Shown here in pieces: positions 35,706-45,114 of a DNA stretch of 64,000 bases. Below the pieces are notes generated by a model. It made no database searches. It worked only from the letters and a program-made list of their open reading frames with translations, and was not told where the DNA came from. Within the stretch, counting starts at the first letter, position 1; each line of letters opens with the position of its first letter. The stretch covers positions 1,240,001 to 1,304,000 of the forward strand of contig NZ_CP054839.1 in assembly GCF_018141105.1 (NCBI RefSeq), written 5' to 3'. Both the position numbers and the translations under genes were made by a program. Origin of the DNA: Saccharopolyspora erythraea (GTDB lineage: Bacteria > Actinomycetota > Actinomycetes > Mycobacteriales > Pseudonocardiaceae).

Positions 35706-36994
35706 TCCGCTCTCTCCCACACCGTTGCCACGCCCAGCCCGCCGCCGGAGGACAGCGCCGCCAGGCCGGTGCGCGGCCCTCCGGCCCGCACCATCCGGCT
35801 GAACAATCGCACCACCAGGACCGCACCCGAGGCACCCCAGGGGTGGCCGAGGGCGATGGCGCCGCCGTCCGGGCTCGCGATCCGGTCGTCGACACCGGCC
35901 GCGTCCAGGCAGGCCAGCGCCTGCCCGGCGAACGCCTCGTTGAACTCGACGACGTCGGGTGCGTGCCGGGCGAGCAGCGCCCGCATCGCGGGCACCGCGC
36001 CGAGACCGAGCCGGTTCGGGTCGACGCCGGAGGTCTGCCACCCGGCCAGCCGCAGACCGGGCACGCCGAGACGGCGGCGGTTGGTCTCGGTGGTCATCAG
36101 CACCGCCGCAGCGCCGTCGCTGATGCCGCAGGAGTTCGCGGCGGTGGCGGTGCCGTCGGCGGTGAACGCGGGGCGGAAGCGGGCGAGGCGCTCGGAGGTG
36201 AAGTTCCGTCGCGGGCGCTGGTCGGTGGTGATGCCGTCGACCTCGACGACTTCAGCGTCGAAGCGGCCGTCGGCCTGGGCGGCGACCGCGCGGGCGTGGC
36301 TGCGGGCGGCGAAGGCGTCCTGGCGCTGCCTGGAGATCCCGGCCTCGGCGGCCACCAGGTCGGCGGCTGGGCCCATCTCCGGGTCACCGATCTCGGGCGG
36401 AGCGAACGGGGCGCGGGAGTAGAAGCGCGGCGGTTCGGCCGCCGAGCGCGGACGCCACGCCCGCCACGGCGCCGTCGACGGGCTCTCGGCGCCGCCCGCG
36501 AGGTACCAGTCGCCTGCGCCGGCCCGGATCAGCGCGGCGGCGGTGGTGATCGCGCTGAGGCCGCTCGCGCACTGGCGGTCCACCGTCATGCCGGGCACGT
36601 CGTGGCCCAACCCGGCCAGCAGCGCCGCGACGCGGGCGGTGTTTCCGCCGGGCCCGAGGACGTTGCCCAACACGACGTCGTCGACGGGGATCGCGTCACC
36701 CCCGACGCTAGTGCCGCGAGCTTCGCCCGCCGCCGGATGCGCGCCACTCCCGCTCGCGGTGATCCCCTCACCGTCCTCCAGCACGGCGCGCAGCACCGCC
36801 GCGGCCAGCCGGTCGACCGGGATGTTGCGCAGCACGCCGCCGGCTTCGCCGATCGGGCTCCGCCGCGCCGCGATGACCACCGGCGTTCGGTCCTCCTCCT
36901 CACCGAGCCCACTCGGCCCGCCAAGCCCACCAGGCCCATCGAGCCCACCGGCCACGCCGGACCGGCCAGACACGCCGAGCCGCATGCCCTTCAT
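35702..36994 (-). CDS. Thiolase-family protein with one catalytic cysteine replaced
   Basis: 430 residues from ATG 36994 with AGGG upstream. The first 36 residues are a Gly-rich extension ahead of the usual PVVIAARRSPIG start. The nucleophile cysteine is present (VDRQCASG near 133), as are NEAFAGQ and GGAIALGHPWGASG with the catalytic His. The second catalytic cysteine, expected in a CxGGG motif near the C-terminus, is Ser in ALSSGGGLG. It may thus be impaired in Claisen condensation or act as an acyl hydrolase/transferase. It sits between the AMP-forming ligase and the transporter ATPase in the biotin transporter operon. Confidence 0.85.
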   Translation of the reverse strand: MKGMRLGVSGRSGVAGGLDGPGGLGGPSGLGEEEDRTPVVIAARRSPIGEAGGVLRNIPVDRLAAAVLRAVLEDGEGITASGSGAHPAAGEARGTSVGGDAIPVDDVVLGNVLGPGGNTARVAALLAGLGHDVPGMTVDRQCASGLSAITTAAALIRAGAGDWYLAGGAESPSTAPWRAWRPRSAAEPPRFYSRAPFAPPEIGDPEMGPAADLVAAEAGISRQRQDAFAARSHARAVAAQADGRFDAEVVEVDGITTDQRPRRNFTSERLARFRPAFTADGTATAANSCGISDGAAAVLMTTETNRRRLGVPGLRLAGWQTSGVDPNRLGLGAVPAMRALLARHAPDVVEFNEAFAGQALACLDAAGVDDRIASPDGGAIALGHPWGASGAVLVVRLFSRMVRAGGPRTGLAALSSGGGLGVATVWERAD

Positions 36995-37004
36995 GCCGCC
37001 GCCC

Positions 37005-38372
37005 TCATGCCAAGGTCTCCGCCGCGAAGGTGCCGTCGCGGAGGCGCTCGGCGACCAGCGCCCGTGCGGGCTTGCCCGCCGCCGTGCGCGGCAGCTCCGC
37101 CGTGGCGAGCCATCGGCGCGGCCGCTTCGCCGGTTCCAGCTCCGCGCGGGCGCGCTCGCGCAGCGCGGCCAGCGGCGGCGCCGCAGGCCCGACCTCGACG
37201 ACCGCCGTGATCAGGTCGCCGAGCCGGGGATGCGGTGTGGCCGCCACCAGTACGTCAAGCACGCCTTCGGCGCCGCGAAGCACCGCCTCGACCTCCTCCG
37301 CCGAGACGATCCGGCCACCGCTGTTGAGCACCGCGCTCGACCGCCCGAGGATCTCCAGCGTCCCGTCTTCGTGCAGGACGGCCCGGTCGCCGACGCTCGA
37401 CCAGCCGTCACGCCAGTTCGCCGGCCAGGTGACCGCGCCGCGGTCGAGGTAGCCGTCGAAGACCAGCCCGGAACGCGTCCACAGCTCGCTGTCGCCGATC
37501 TGGTCTCCGTCGCGGATCTCGACCTCGACCACCGGGCGGAGCCCGTCGCCGCGGTCGACCGCGACGAGCGAGTGCTCGGCGGAGCCGTAGTACGCCACCA
37601 GCTCGCAGCCTGGAAGCGTCGCTTCGAGCTGCCGCCTCAGTGCCGGATCGGCCTTGGCGCCGCCGCACACGACCATCCGCAGCGCGCAGTCGGCCGGGTC
37701 CAGGTGCGGCAACAGCGCCGCGAGCATCGACGGGACCAGGTGGATCACCGTCGCGGTGCGGCAGGCATCGGCGGCCTCCGCGACCGACCACCGCTCCAGC
37801 AGCCGCAGACCGGCGCCGCCATGCAGCGCGTGCACCGCGCCGAACAGGAACAGCGACGAACTCAGCGGACCGGGAATGAGCACGACGTCGTCGGCGCGGA
37901 GGCCGAGGTCCAGCGCGGCGAAGCTTTCCAGCCACGACCGCCGGGATCGGAGCAGGACCTTCGGGCGGCCGCTGCTGCCCGAGGTCGTCGGCAGGTAGAA
38001 GGGGGTGTCGGCGTCACCGTCCGCACGAAGGTCGGGCACCGGCCCGGCTGGCACAGCCCCGCTCACGACGGCGGCTGGACGCGCGTCGTCCAGCACCGCC
38101 TCGCGTTCGCGGGCGGTCCAGGTCGGTTCGACGATCAGCGCGGCGGCACCGGCCAGTTCCGCGCCGAGGAACCAGCAGAGCCCGCTCAGCGCGTCGTCGG
38201 CCTCGATGGCGATGCGTCGGCCCTCGTACGCGGCGAGTGCGTGCGCGGCGCGGCCGACCTCGGCTCGCAGCTCGGCCCGGGTCAGGTCACCGCCGGGGTG
38301 CGACACCCCCGCCGGCCTCACGCCGGGGGCTCGCTCGGAGTGGGGCGCCCCGCCGTAGCCGCCGAGCAGCAC
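37005..38372 (-). CDS. AMP-forming acyl-CoA ligase
   Basis: 455 residues from GTG 38372, one base after the bioY stop (TGACGTG). It is a member of the acyl-adenylate-forming family. The P-loop TSGSSGRPKV lies near 126-135, YYGSAEHS near 253, GDRAVLHEDG near 323 and the catalytic lysine in RTAAGKPAR near 429. It is shorter than most family members at the N-terminus (about 500 residues is usual). It would activate a carboxylic acid with ATP and CoA. Position in the biotin transporter operon suggests a link with biotin or its pimelate-type precursors, which is inference. Confidence 0.88.
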   Translation of the reverse strand: MLLGGYGGAPHSERAPGVRPAGVSHPGGDLTRAELRAEVGRAAHALAAYEGRRIAIEADDALSGLCWFLGAELAGAAALIVEPTWTAREREAVLDDARPAAVVSGAVPAGPVPDLRADGDADTPFYLPTTSGSSGRPKVLLRSRRSWLESFAALDLGLRADDVVLIPGPLSSSLFLFGAVHALHGGAGLRLLERWSVAEAADACRTATVIHLVPSMLAALLPHLDPADCALRMVVCGGAKADPALRRQLEATLPGCELVAYYGSAEHSLVAVDRGDGLRPVVEVEIRDGDQIGDSELWTRSGLVFDGYLDRGAVTWPANWRDGWSSVGDRAVLHEDGTLEILGRSSAVLNSGGRIVSAEEVEAVLRGAEGVLDVLVAATPHPRLGDLITAVVEVGPAAPPLAALRERARAELEPAKRPRRWLATAELPRTAAGKPARALVAERLRDGTFAAETLA

Positions 38373-38373
38373 G

Positions 38374-38958
38374 TCAGCTCCCGGTGGTGGCGGTGCTGCG
38401 CGGGGCGCCGAGCGTCGGCACGGCGCGGTGCACGGCGACCGCGACGAGCGAGACCGCGACGAGTTTCACGGCGTCGCCGGGCAGGAACACCAGCGACTGC
38501 ACCGCGGCCGAGCCGATGTCGCCGGTGAACGCGCCCCAGTACGGGATGCCGACGAGGTAGTCGACCGCGACGCCCGCGACGTTGGCGACCAGCAGCGTCA
38601 CCAGGCCCGGCCGGGGCATCGCGCGCTGCACGATCAGGCCGACGACCACCGCGGAGGCGATCCAGCCGAGCACGAACCCGCCGCTGGGGCCCGCGAACGG
38701 CGCGATCCCGCCCCGGCCGCCGGACAGCAGCGGCAGCCCGAGCGCCACCAGCGCCACGAACAGCAGGACGGCGGCGCCGCCCCGGCGGGCGCCGAGGATG
38801 CTGCCCGCGAGCAGCGGACCCATGTTCTGCAGGACGATCGGCACCGCCGCGCCACCGATGTAGAGTCCGGGGAAGATGCCGAGCACGGCGATGAACGCGG
38901 CGAACACCACTGTCCTGGCCAGATTGGCGGCAGGCGCCGGGTTCCGGGTTCCGGGCAC
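38374..38958 (-). CDS. bioY: Biotin transporter substrate-binding protein BioY
   Basis: 194 residues from GTG 38958, preceded by GAGGGAGCAAAC. Six membrane segments. The sequence fits BioY: FIAVLGIFPGLYIGG near 24, the LYIGGAAVPIVLQNMG substrate loop and GGFVLGWI near 100, then a VDYLVGIPYW stretch. It binds biotin at high affinity and works with the ATPase and T components encoded at the other end of the operon. First gene of five. I find no BioQ- or BirA-like box upstream. Confidence 0.9.
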   Translation of the reverse strand: MPGTRNPAPAANLARTVVFAAFIAVLGIFPGLYIGGAAVPIVLQNMGPLLAGSILGARRGGAAVLLFVALVALGLPLLSGGRGGIAPFAGPSGGFVLGWIASAVVVGLIVQRAMPRPGLVTLLVANVAGVAVDYLVGIPYWGAFTGDIGSAAVQSLVFLPGDAVKLVAVSLVAVAVHRAVPTLGAPRSTATTGS

Positions 38959-39325
38959 GTTTGCTCCCTCGGGGTCTTCGGGCGCCGAACGCCACGACTG
39001 GTGATTCACTTGCGCGGCCCGTTGCAGGGGGTTCCGGCTCGCGCGAAGCGAGGACAACCTACCCGGCACGCCACGCCGAACGCCAAAGCCCGCAGCGAGG
39101 TTTGTCGGAGATCTACAAAGGCTCTCCACGCCTTTTGGGCCGATCCCGCCCGCGCCGTGTCGTGGGTCACCTCCCGCCCGGCCGGTGGGTACGGGCCGCG
39201 GGACCCGACCGAGGTACGGCGGCAGGACACGGGCGGGTGAAACGAGATCCGTCCACCGCGATTTCCCGCCTCGGGTAAGGCAATGTCGCCGCAGCACACC
39301 GTGTGCGAGATGGAGGGAGACTGCG
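38959..39325. other. Divergent promoter region of the biotin operon and the DUF3052 gene
   Basis: 367 bp with no supportable gene. A weak inverted repeat TTTGT-N9-ACAAA lies at 39101-39119. GGAGGGA at 39312-39318 serves the plus-strand gene. No biotin-repressor box (TGAAC-N3-GTTCA type) is visible. Confidence 0.4.
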
Positions 39326-39745
39326 GTGACGGCGAAGCAGGACCAGCAGATCGAACCGGCGGTCCGGTTGGGCTTCGAGCCCGGGCAGGTGGTGCTGGAG
39401 ATCGGGTTCGACGACGACGCGGACCCGGCGCTGCGCGTGGCGGTCGAGGAGGTCACCGGTGAGGACGTGGTGCTGGACGAGACCGAGGACACCGCCGACG
39501 CCGCCGTGCTGTGGTTCCGGGAGGACGACGGCGACCTCGTCGACGCGCTGGTGGACGCCCGGTCCCAGCTCGGCGAAGCCGCGGTCATCTGGGTGCTGAC
39601 CCCCGCGGACGGACGCGCCGGGTACGTCGAACCCGCCGACATCGGGGAGAGCGCGGTGGTCGCTGGACTGGTCCATGACCAGACCACCAGCCCCGTCGAC
39701 GGCTGGACCGGCTCCCGCCTGGTCGCGCCACCGTCCCGCTGGTAG
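39326..39745 (+). CDS. DUF3052-family protein
   Basis: 139 residues from GTG 39326, seven bases after GGAGGGA. Acidic cytosolic protein with the DUF3052 pattern: RLGFEPGQVVLEIGFDDD near 13, WFREDDGDLVDALVDA near 62 and IWVLTPADGRAGYVEPADI near 86. The family is widespread in actinobacteria and of unknown function. Monocistronic; no enzyme motif. The ID is from sequence pattern only. Confidence 0.85.
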   Translation: MTAKQDQQIEPAVRLGFEPGQVVLEIGFDDDADPALRVAVEEVTGEDVVLDETEDTADAAVLWFREDDGDLVDALVDARSQLGEAAVIWVLTPADGRAGYVEPADIGESAVVAGLVHDQTTSPVDGWTGSRLVAPPSRW

Positions 39746-39983
39746 CCGCCCAGAAGCGGCTAGCCGGTGCGGTCCTCCGGGCAGCGGCTTGAAGGTCCAC
39801 GTCTGACCGCGCCGACCGCGCCGCGGAGAACCCGGCCTTCTGGCGCGAGGCGGTGAGGCGACGCCTCAGCGGGACCACCGGCCTCGCCACGGCCACTCCG
39901 CGACACCACTCCAGCCCCGCCAAGAGCCCCCGCCTCTGCAGGCCACTACCGCCCCGCTGCCACGGACGCTCGCCGCGCGCGGG

Positions 39984-42155
39984 TCACGAAGCGGAGGCAT
40001 CCAGGCGGCGCAGCGCGCCCCGGACGACCTCCGGGTCGTGCGTGGTCCAGAACGGCGGGAGGGACGCGCGCAGGAAGCCGCCGTAGCGGGCGGTCGCCAG
40101 CCGCGGGTCGAGCACCGCGATCACGCCGCGGTCGTCGATCGACCGCAGCAGCCGTCCCGCACCCTGGGCGAGCAGCAGCGCGGCGTGCGTGCCCGCGATA
40201 GTGAGGAACCCGTTGCCGCCGTGTTCGGACACCGCCTTCTGCCGCGCCGACGCCAGCGGGTCGTCCGGGCGCGGGAACGGGATGCGGTCCATCACGACAA
40301 GTTGCAGCGACTGCCCGGGCACGTCCACGCCCTGCCACAGCGACAGCGTGCCGAACAGCGAGGTCCGCGGGTCCTCGGCGAACTTGGTGACCAGCAGCGC
40401 CGTGGAGTCCTCGCCCTGGCACAGCACCGGAGTGTCCAGCCGCTGCCGCAGCTCCTCCGACGCCTGCCGCGCGGCGCGCATCGACGAGAACAGCCCGAGC
40501 GTCCGGCCTCCCGCGGCCCGCACCAGCTCGGTCAGCTCGTCCAGGTACTGCGGCGGCAGCCCGTCGCGGCCGGGCTGCGGCAGGTGGCGCGCGATGTAGA
40601 GGATGCCGCTGCGCTGGTGCTCGAAGGGCGACCCCACGTCGAGCCCGGTCCACTTCGGTCCGCCTGCGTCCGACGGCACCTCCTTGTCGGTGGCCGCCCC
40701 TTCAGCCTTGCGGGCCCGCTGCTCCGGCGGCAGCCCCCACTGCCTTGCCAGCGTGTCGAAGGAACCGCCGAGCGCGAGCGTCGCCGAGGTCAGCACCGTC
40801 GTGCGCTGGCCGAACAGCCGCTCCCGCAGCAGCCCGCCGACGCCCAGGGGCGCGACCCGGACGGTCGGCGGCCGGTTGGGGTCGGCGGAGATCCACACCA
40901 CGTCGCGCCGCCGGTCGTCCTCCTCGTCGAAGGCTTCCAGTACCCGGACGGCCGTGTCGTGCACATCCTCGGTGAGTGCGAGGGCCAGCTTGCGGGCCGT
41001 GCTGCCCTCGACGTCCTCCTTGCGCTCGGGCCCGAGCGCGGTCACGCACGCCGCCGCCGCGTCCCGGGTCGCGGCCAGCGCGCCGCCGAGGTCGCGGGGC
41101 AGCTCCTCCAGGCGGCGCGGTTCGGCGTCCTGGAGCACCACGTCGAGCCCTTCGCCCGCCTCGTCGAGCCGGTCGGCGATCTCCTGGTCGATGGCACGCC
41201 CGCAGCGCCGCGCGGCCAGCTTCACCGCGCCCGCGGTCAGCTCCCCGGTCGCCGCCGAGGTCACCCGGTCGACCAGGTCGTGCGCCTCGTCGACCATCAC
41301 CACGTCGTGCTCGGGCAGGATCGGGCGGTCGTCGAGGGCGTCGATGGCCAGCAGCGCGTGGTTGGTGACCACGACGTCGGCCCGCCCCGCCTCGGCGCGG
41401 GCGCGCTCGGCGAAGCAGTCGGTGCCGACCGGGCAGCGGTGAGCGCCGAGGCACTCCTTCGCCGTCACCGAGACCTGCCGCCACGCCTGGTCGGTGACGC
41501 CGGGCACGAGCTCGTCGCGGTCGCCGGTCTCGGTCTCCGACGACCACTCTCGCAGCCGCTTGACCTGGCGTTCCAGTGCCGAGGCCGCGAACGGGTCGAA
41601 CAGCGCGCCCTCGTCGGGCTCCTCGGGGGCGCCGCCGTCGATGCGGTTGAGGCACAGGTAGTTGCGGCGGCCCTTGAGGATCGCGAACTTCGGCGGACGT
41701 CCCAGCGCGTCGGTCAGCGCGGCGGCCAGCCGCGGCAGGTCGCGGTCGACGAGCTGGCGTTGCAGCGCGATCGTCGCGGTCGAGACGATGACGGTGGTCT
41801 CCTCCGCGACGGCGTGGCGGATCGCGGGGACCAGGTAGGCCAGCGACTTGCCGGTGCCGGTGCCGGCCTGCACGGCCAGGTGCTCACCGGAGCGGATCGA
41901 GTGCTCGACCGCTTCGGCCATCTGCGACTGACCCGCCCGCTCGGTTCCGCCGACGGCCGCGACGGCGATCTCCATCAGGGCGCGCAGGCTCGGAACACCC
42001 CCGCCGCGGTGCCCGGACGACCTCCTGACCTCAGTGGACGGCTCCGCGACATCGGCGGCGATCTCGGGTGGGAGCTCGTCGTGCTCGTCGGGATCGAAGG
42101 CGTTCGGGTCGGACCAGCGCGGGACGGATCCGCGCTGCGGGACGGAGGCTGGCAC
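39984..42155 (-). CDS. dinG: DinG-type ATP-dependent DNA helicase
   Basis: 723 residues from GTG 42155. Superfamily 2 helicase of the XPD/DinG type: Walker A QAGTGTGKS near 94-102, DEAH box VDEAHD near 285, and four cysteines for the [4Fe-4S] cluster (NYLCLNR near 166, then CLGAHRCPVGTDC near 233-245). The C-terminal motifs FGTLSLWQGVDVPG, MDRIPFPRP and QGAGRLLRS are present. It unwinds DNA and R-loops in repair. First member of the block syntenic to M. tuberculosis Rv1329c-Rv1341. Probably monocistronic. Confidence 0.95.
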   Translation of the reverse strand: MPASVPQRGSVPRWSDPNAFDPDEHDELPPEIAADVAEPSTEVRRSSGHRGGGVPSLRALMEIAVAAVGGTERAGQSQMAEAVEHSIRSGEHLAVQAGTGTGKSLAYLVPAIRHAVAEETTVIVSTATIALQRQLVDRDLPRLAAALTDALGRPPKFAILKGRRNYLCLNRIDGGAPEEPDEGALFDPFAASALERQVKRLREWSSETETGDRDELVPGVTDQAWRQVSVTAKECLGAHRCPVGTDCFAERARAEAGRADVVVTNHALLAIDALDDRPILPEHDVVMVDEAHDLVDRVTSAATGELTAGAVKLAARRCGRAIDQEIADRLDEAGEGLDVVLQDAEPRRLEELPRDLGGALAATRDAAAACVTALGPERKEDVEGSTARKLALALTEDVHDTAVRVLEAFDEEDDRRRDVVWISADPNRPPTVRVAPLGVGGLLRERLFGQRTTVLTSATLALGGSFDTLARQWGLPPEQRARKAEGAATDKEVPSDAGGPKWTGLDVGSPFEHQRSGILYIARHLPQPGRDGLPPQYLDELTELVRAAGGRTLGLFSSMRAARQASEELRQRLDTPVLCQGEDSTALLVTKFAEDPRTSLFGTLSLWQGVDVPGQSLQLVVMDRIPFPRPDDPLASARQKAVSEHGGNGFLTIAGTHAALLLAQGAGRLLRSIDDRGVIAVLDPRLATARYGGFLRASLPPFWTTHDPEVVRGALRRLDASAS

Positions 42156-42243
42156 GCCTTCAGACGGTACCGCTCGCCCCTGACCGGCCAGTCCGCGCCA
42201 CGACGGGACCGGACCGGGTGACCGCGGGGCGGGATGTGGAACG

Positions 42244-43050
42244 TCAGGGGCTCAGGAACCGGCGGTTGAACGCCGCCGCGAGCCAGGGTTTGCGGCCCCA
42301 CGCCACGACGCGGCCGGACACGCTCTCCCGCACCGGGCTGCGCCGGCCGTAGTTGACCAGCAGGAAGCTTTCCGGATGCGCGCTGATCCGCAGATCCACC
42401 CGATCCGGTGGAGTGGTGGTGACGGTGAGCGCGCCGGATCGGAACTCGAAGTAGTAGCGCCGCTGCCCGCGCAGGCGCAGCTCGTAGTTCGCCGTGTGGG
42501 TGTCGCCCGGGTCGACCCAGCCGGGTGCGATGTGGACCAGCGCCTCCATCACACGCGACACGTCGGCCGCGTCGATCGGCCAGCGGCGTCCCATGGCGGC
42601 GGCGATGTCCCAGCCGTGCACCAGGTACTCGGCGATGAGCGTGCCCAGCGCCCGGTCGGCGGGCAGCTTTGCGCCGCCGTCGAACCGCATGTCCGGCTGG
42701 TCGGCGCCGAACTCCAGCACGGTGGCCACCAGCGATCCGACACCCCGCCGCAGCAGCGCGCTCAGTTCTTGCAGGTCGCGGGTCGGCAGCTCGCGGACCT
42801 GCCGCGCGTTGTATTCGGGCAGCTCGGCCGCGGTGCGGACCCAGTCGTCGCCACCGCGGGCCAGGTCCTCGTAGCGCGGCGGCTCCATCGCGAGGTGGCC
42901 GACGACGTCGGTCAGCGACCAGCCCGGAGTCGCCGGGATCGGCAGGTCCGGATCGGGGGCCGAGCGCACGAGGCGCAGGAACCGCTCCGCCGACCGGGAC
43001 ACGGCTTCGGCCATATCGGCCGTGGTGGGGCTCGACATCTTTCCCAGCAT
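42244..43050 (-). CDS. Mycothiol-dependent maleylpyruvate isomerase-like protein
   Basis: About 268 residues from ATG 43050; ATG 43074 and ATG 43038 are in-frame options. The N-terminal DinB-like four-helix domain has the metal ligands: TPGWSLTDVVGHLA near 42-55 (His) and EYLVHGWDIAAAMG near 161 (His, Asp). A C-terminal SCP2-like domain follows (about 185-260). Members use mycothiol as cofactor for isomerisation or transfer; the substrate here is unknown. It lies between dinG and pncA and is probably a lineage-specific insertion in the conserved block. Confidence 0.8.
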   Translation of the reverse strand: MLGKMSSPTTADMAEAVSRSAERFLRLVRSAPDPDLPIPATPGWSLTDVVGHLAMEPPRYEDLARGGDDWVRTAAELPEYNARQVRELPTRDLQELSALLRRGVGSLVATVLEFGADQPDMRFDGGAKLPADRALGTLIAEYLVHGWDIAAAMGRRWPIDAADVSRVMEALVHIAPGWVDPGDTHTANYELRLRGQRRYYFEFRSGALTVTTTPPDRVDLRISAHPESFLLVNYGRRSPVRESVSGRVVAWGRKPWLAAAFNRRFLSP

Positions 43051-43137
43051 GCCCAGCGGCCACCCGTCCGGCATAACGGAACGATCACGATCGCCGCGCT
43101 GGTTCCGGGCTCCCGCGCAGCTCGCAATGGGGGCCGC

Positions 43138-43710
43138 TCAGGCGGCCACGACGGGCTCGCCCACCAGCCGCACGCCCGCGGCGCGCAGGTCCTCCAGCGC
43201 GGCGTCCACCGTCGGCCGCGAAACGCCCGCGGTCAGGTCGAGCAGCACGGTCGTGGCGATGCCGGCCTCCACGGCGTCCAGCGCCGTCGCCCGCACGCAG
43301 TGGTCGGTGGCGATGCCGACGACGTCGACCTGGTCGACGCCGCGCTCGCGCAGCCACTCCACCAGGGCCCGGCTCTGGTGGTCGGTGCCCTCGAAACCGG
43401 AGTAGCCGTCGCTGTACTGGCCCTTGGAGAACACGGCCTCGACCGGCCCGACCTCCAGGTCCGGGTGGAAGGCCGCACCCGGCGTCCCGGCGACGCAGTG
43501 CACCGGCCACGAGCGGACGAAGTCCGGCTCGTCGCTGAAGTGCGCGCCCGGGTCGATGTGGTAGTCGCGGGTGGCCACGACGTGGTCGTGGCCGGACCCG
43601 ACGGCGAAGTTCGAGATGGCCGCGACCACCGCGGCCCCGCCCGGGACCGCCAGCGCGCCGCCCTCGCAGAAGTCGATCTGCACGTCGACGACGATCAGTG
43701 CCTTGGCCAT
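43138..43710 (-). CDS. pncA: Nicotinamidase
   Basis: 190 residues. It converts nicotinamide to nicotinate for NAD salvage. The catalytic triad of the isochorismatase fold is visible: Asp9 in VVDVQIDF, Lys96 in FSKGQYSDG and Cys138 in ATDHCVRA. Metal-binding DYH near 49 and HF at 57 are conserved. It is encoded just downstream of pncB (10-bp gap), so the two consecutive salvage steps are cotranscribed. Homologues in mycobacteria also activate pyrazinamide. Confidence 0.95.
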   Translation of the reverse strand: MAKALIVVDVQIDFCEGGALAVPGGAAVVAAISNFAVGSGHDHVVATRDYHIDPGAHFSDEPDFVRSWPVHCVAGTPGAAFHPDLEVGPVEAVFSKGQYSDGYSGFEGTDHQSRALVEWLRERGVDQVDVVGIATDHCVRATALDAVEAGIATTVLLDLTAGVSRPTVDAALEDLRAAGVRLVGEPVVAA

Positions 43711-43719
43711 GGCCGGCTC

Positions 43720-45024
43720 CTACTGCTCCGGGAACACCGTCGGGATCGCGGGCTCGCCGTGGGACAGCTTCAGTCCCTCCCACGGCAGGCTGACCAACGC
43801 GTCCTTCAGCCGTTGCCGATTGTCCTCCAGCGAGGGGAGATCATCTACCCGCTTGCCGCCCCTGAGCAAGGGGATCTGCAGGAACCTGTCGTGCGCTCCC
43901 AGCTCCGGTCCGGCGGTTGCCGGGTAGACGGCCTCCTCCACGGCGGTGCCGGTGGGCTTGTGCCTGCGCACGGCGATCTTGCGGCCGCCGCGCGAGGTCT
44001 TGTGCGTGCTGCGCTTGGCCACCGGCCTGCCGTCGACCTCGACCAGCTTGTAGACCATCTCCGACGTGGGCGCCCCGGAGCCGGTGACCAGCGAGGTGCC
44101 GACGCCGTAGCCGTCGACCGGCTCGGCGCGCAGCCCGGCGATGGCGTGCTCGTCGAGGTCGCCGGAGACCACGATCTTGGTCTCGAACGCGCCGAGCGAG
44201 TCGAGCTGCTCGCGCGCCCGCCTGGCCAGCACGCCGACGTCACCGGAGTCGATCCGGACCGCCCCGAGGCCGGTGCCTGCCACCTCGATCGCCAGCGCGA
44301 TGCCGTTGGTGATGTCGTAGGTGTCGACCAGCAGCGTCGTGCCGGGGCCCAGCATCGCGACCTGCGACTCGAAGGCGGCGCGCTCGGTGTCGTGCAGCAG
44401 GGTGAAAGCGTGCGCGGCGGTTCCCGCCGTCGGGATGCCGTAGCGGCGGCCGGCCTCCAGGTTCGACGTCGCGGTGAATCCCGCCAGGTAGGCGGCCCGC
44501 GCGGAGGCCACCGCGGACTCCTCGTGCGTGCGGCGCGAACCCATCTCGATCATGCGGCGCCCGTTGGCCGCCGAGACCATGCGGGCCGCGGCGGCGGCGA
44601 TCGCGCTGTCGTGGTTGAGGATCGACAGGACCACCGTCTCCAGGACCACGGCCTCGGCGAAGGTGCCGCGCACGCTCAGCAGCGGGGAGCCGGGGAAGTA
44701 CACCTCGCCCTCGGGGTAGCCGTCGACGTCGCCCCGGAACCGGTAGTCGGCCAGCCACTCCAGCGTGCTGTCGCCCACGACCCCAGCACTGGCGAGCTGT
44801 TCGAGCTCGGCCTCGCCGAACCGGAAGTTCTCGACCGCCTCCAGCACCCGGTCGAGACCGCCAACGACGCCGTAGCGCCTGCCGTCGGGCAGCCGCCGGG
44901 TGAACACCTCGAAGGCGCACTGGCGGTCCGCGGTGCCGTCGCGCAGGGCGCTGGCGAGCATGGTCAGCTCGTACTGGTCGGTGAGCAGCGCGGTGCTCGC
45001 TGCGGGTGTGCTTGCCGCCGTCAT
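43720..45024 (-). CDS. pncB: Nicotinate phosphoribosyltransferase
   Basis: 434 residues from ATG 45024. It makes nicotinate mononucleotide from nicotinate, PRPP and ATP. TDQYELTM at 15-22, the catalytic-His region GFTATSNLEAGRRYG and GTAAHAFTL near 200, VDTYD and a VVSGDLDE PRPP-type segment near 290 are as in the family. Same operon as pncA. Matches Rv1330c in the mycobacterial block. Confidence 0.95.
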   Translation of the reverse strand: MTAASTPAASTALLTDQYELTMLASALRDGTADRQCAFEVFTRRLPDGRRYGVVGGLDRVLEAVENFRFGEAELEQLASAGVVGDSTLEWLADYRFRGDVDGYPEGEVYFPGSPLLSVRGTFAEAVVLETVVLSILNHDSAIAAAAARMVSAANGRRMIEMGSRRTHEESAVASARAAYLAGFTATSNLEAGRRYGIPTAGTAAHAFTLLHDTERAAFESQVAMLGPGTTLLVDTYDITNGIALAIEVAGTGLGAVRIDSGDVGVLARRAREQLDSLGAFETKIVVSGDLDEHAIAGLRAEPVDGYGVGTSLVTGSGAPTSEMVYKLVEVDGRPVAKRSTHKTSRGGRKIAVRRHKPTGTAVEEAVYPATAGPELGAHDRFLQIPLLRGGKRVDDLPSLEDNRQRLKDALVSLPWEGLKLSHGEPAIPTVFPEQ

Positions 45025-45114
45025 GGGCCCGAGATTACGTGGTGCGAGATCGGTGGCCCTCCGGCGTTCACCGGGCCGGGCCGTGCTCTCGGGGGCGGCC
45101 GTGGCCTGGTGTGG

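Noticed and set aside
38959..39325. BioQ or BirA operator upstream of bioY
   Set aside because: No TGAAC-N3-GTTCA-type box is present; only a weak TTTGT/ACAAA repeat.
39746..39983. Short plus-strand peptide (NPAFWREAVRRRLSG) between the DUF3052 and dinG genes
   Set aside because: No start codon or ribosome-binding site and no family; more likely chance or decayed sequence.
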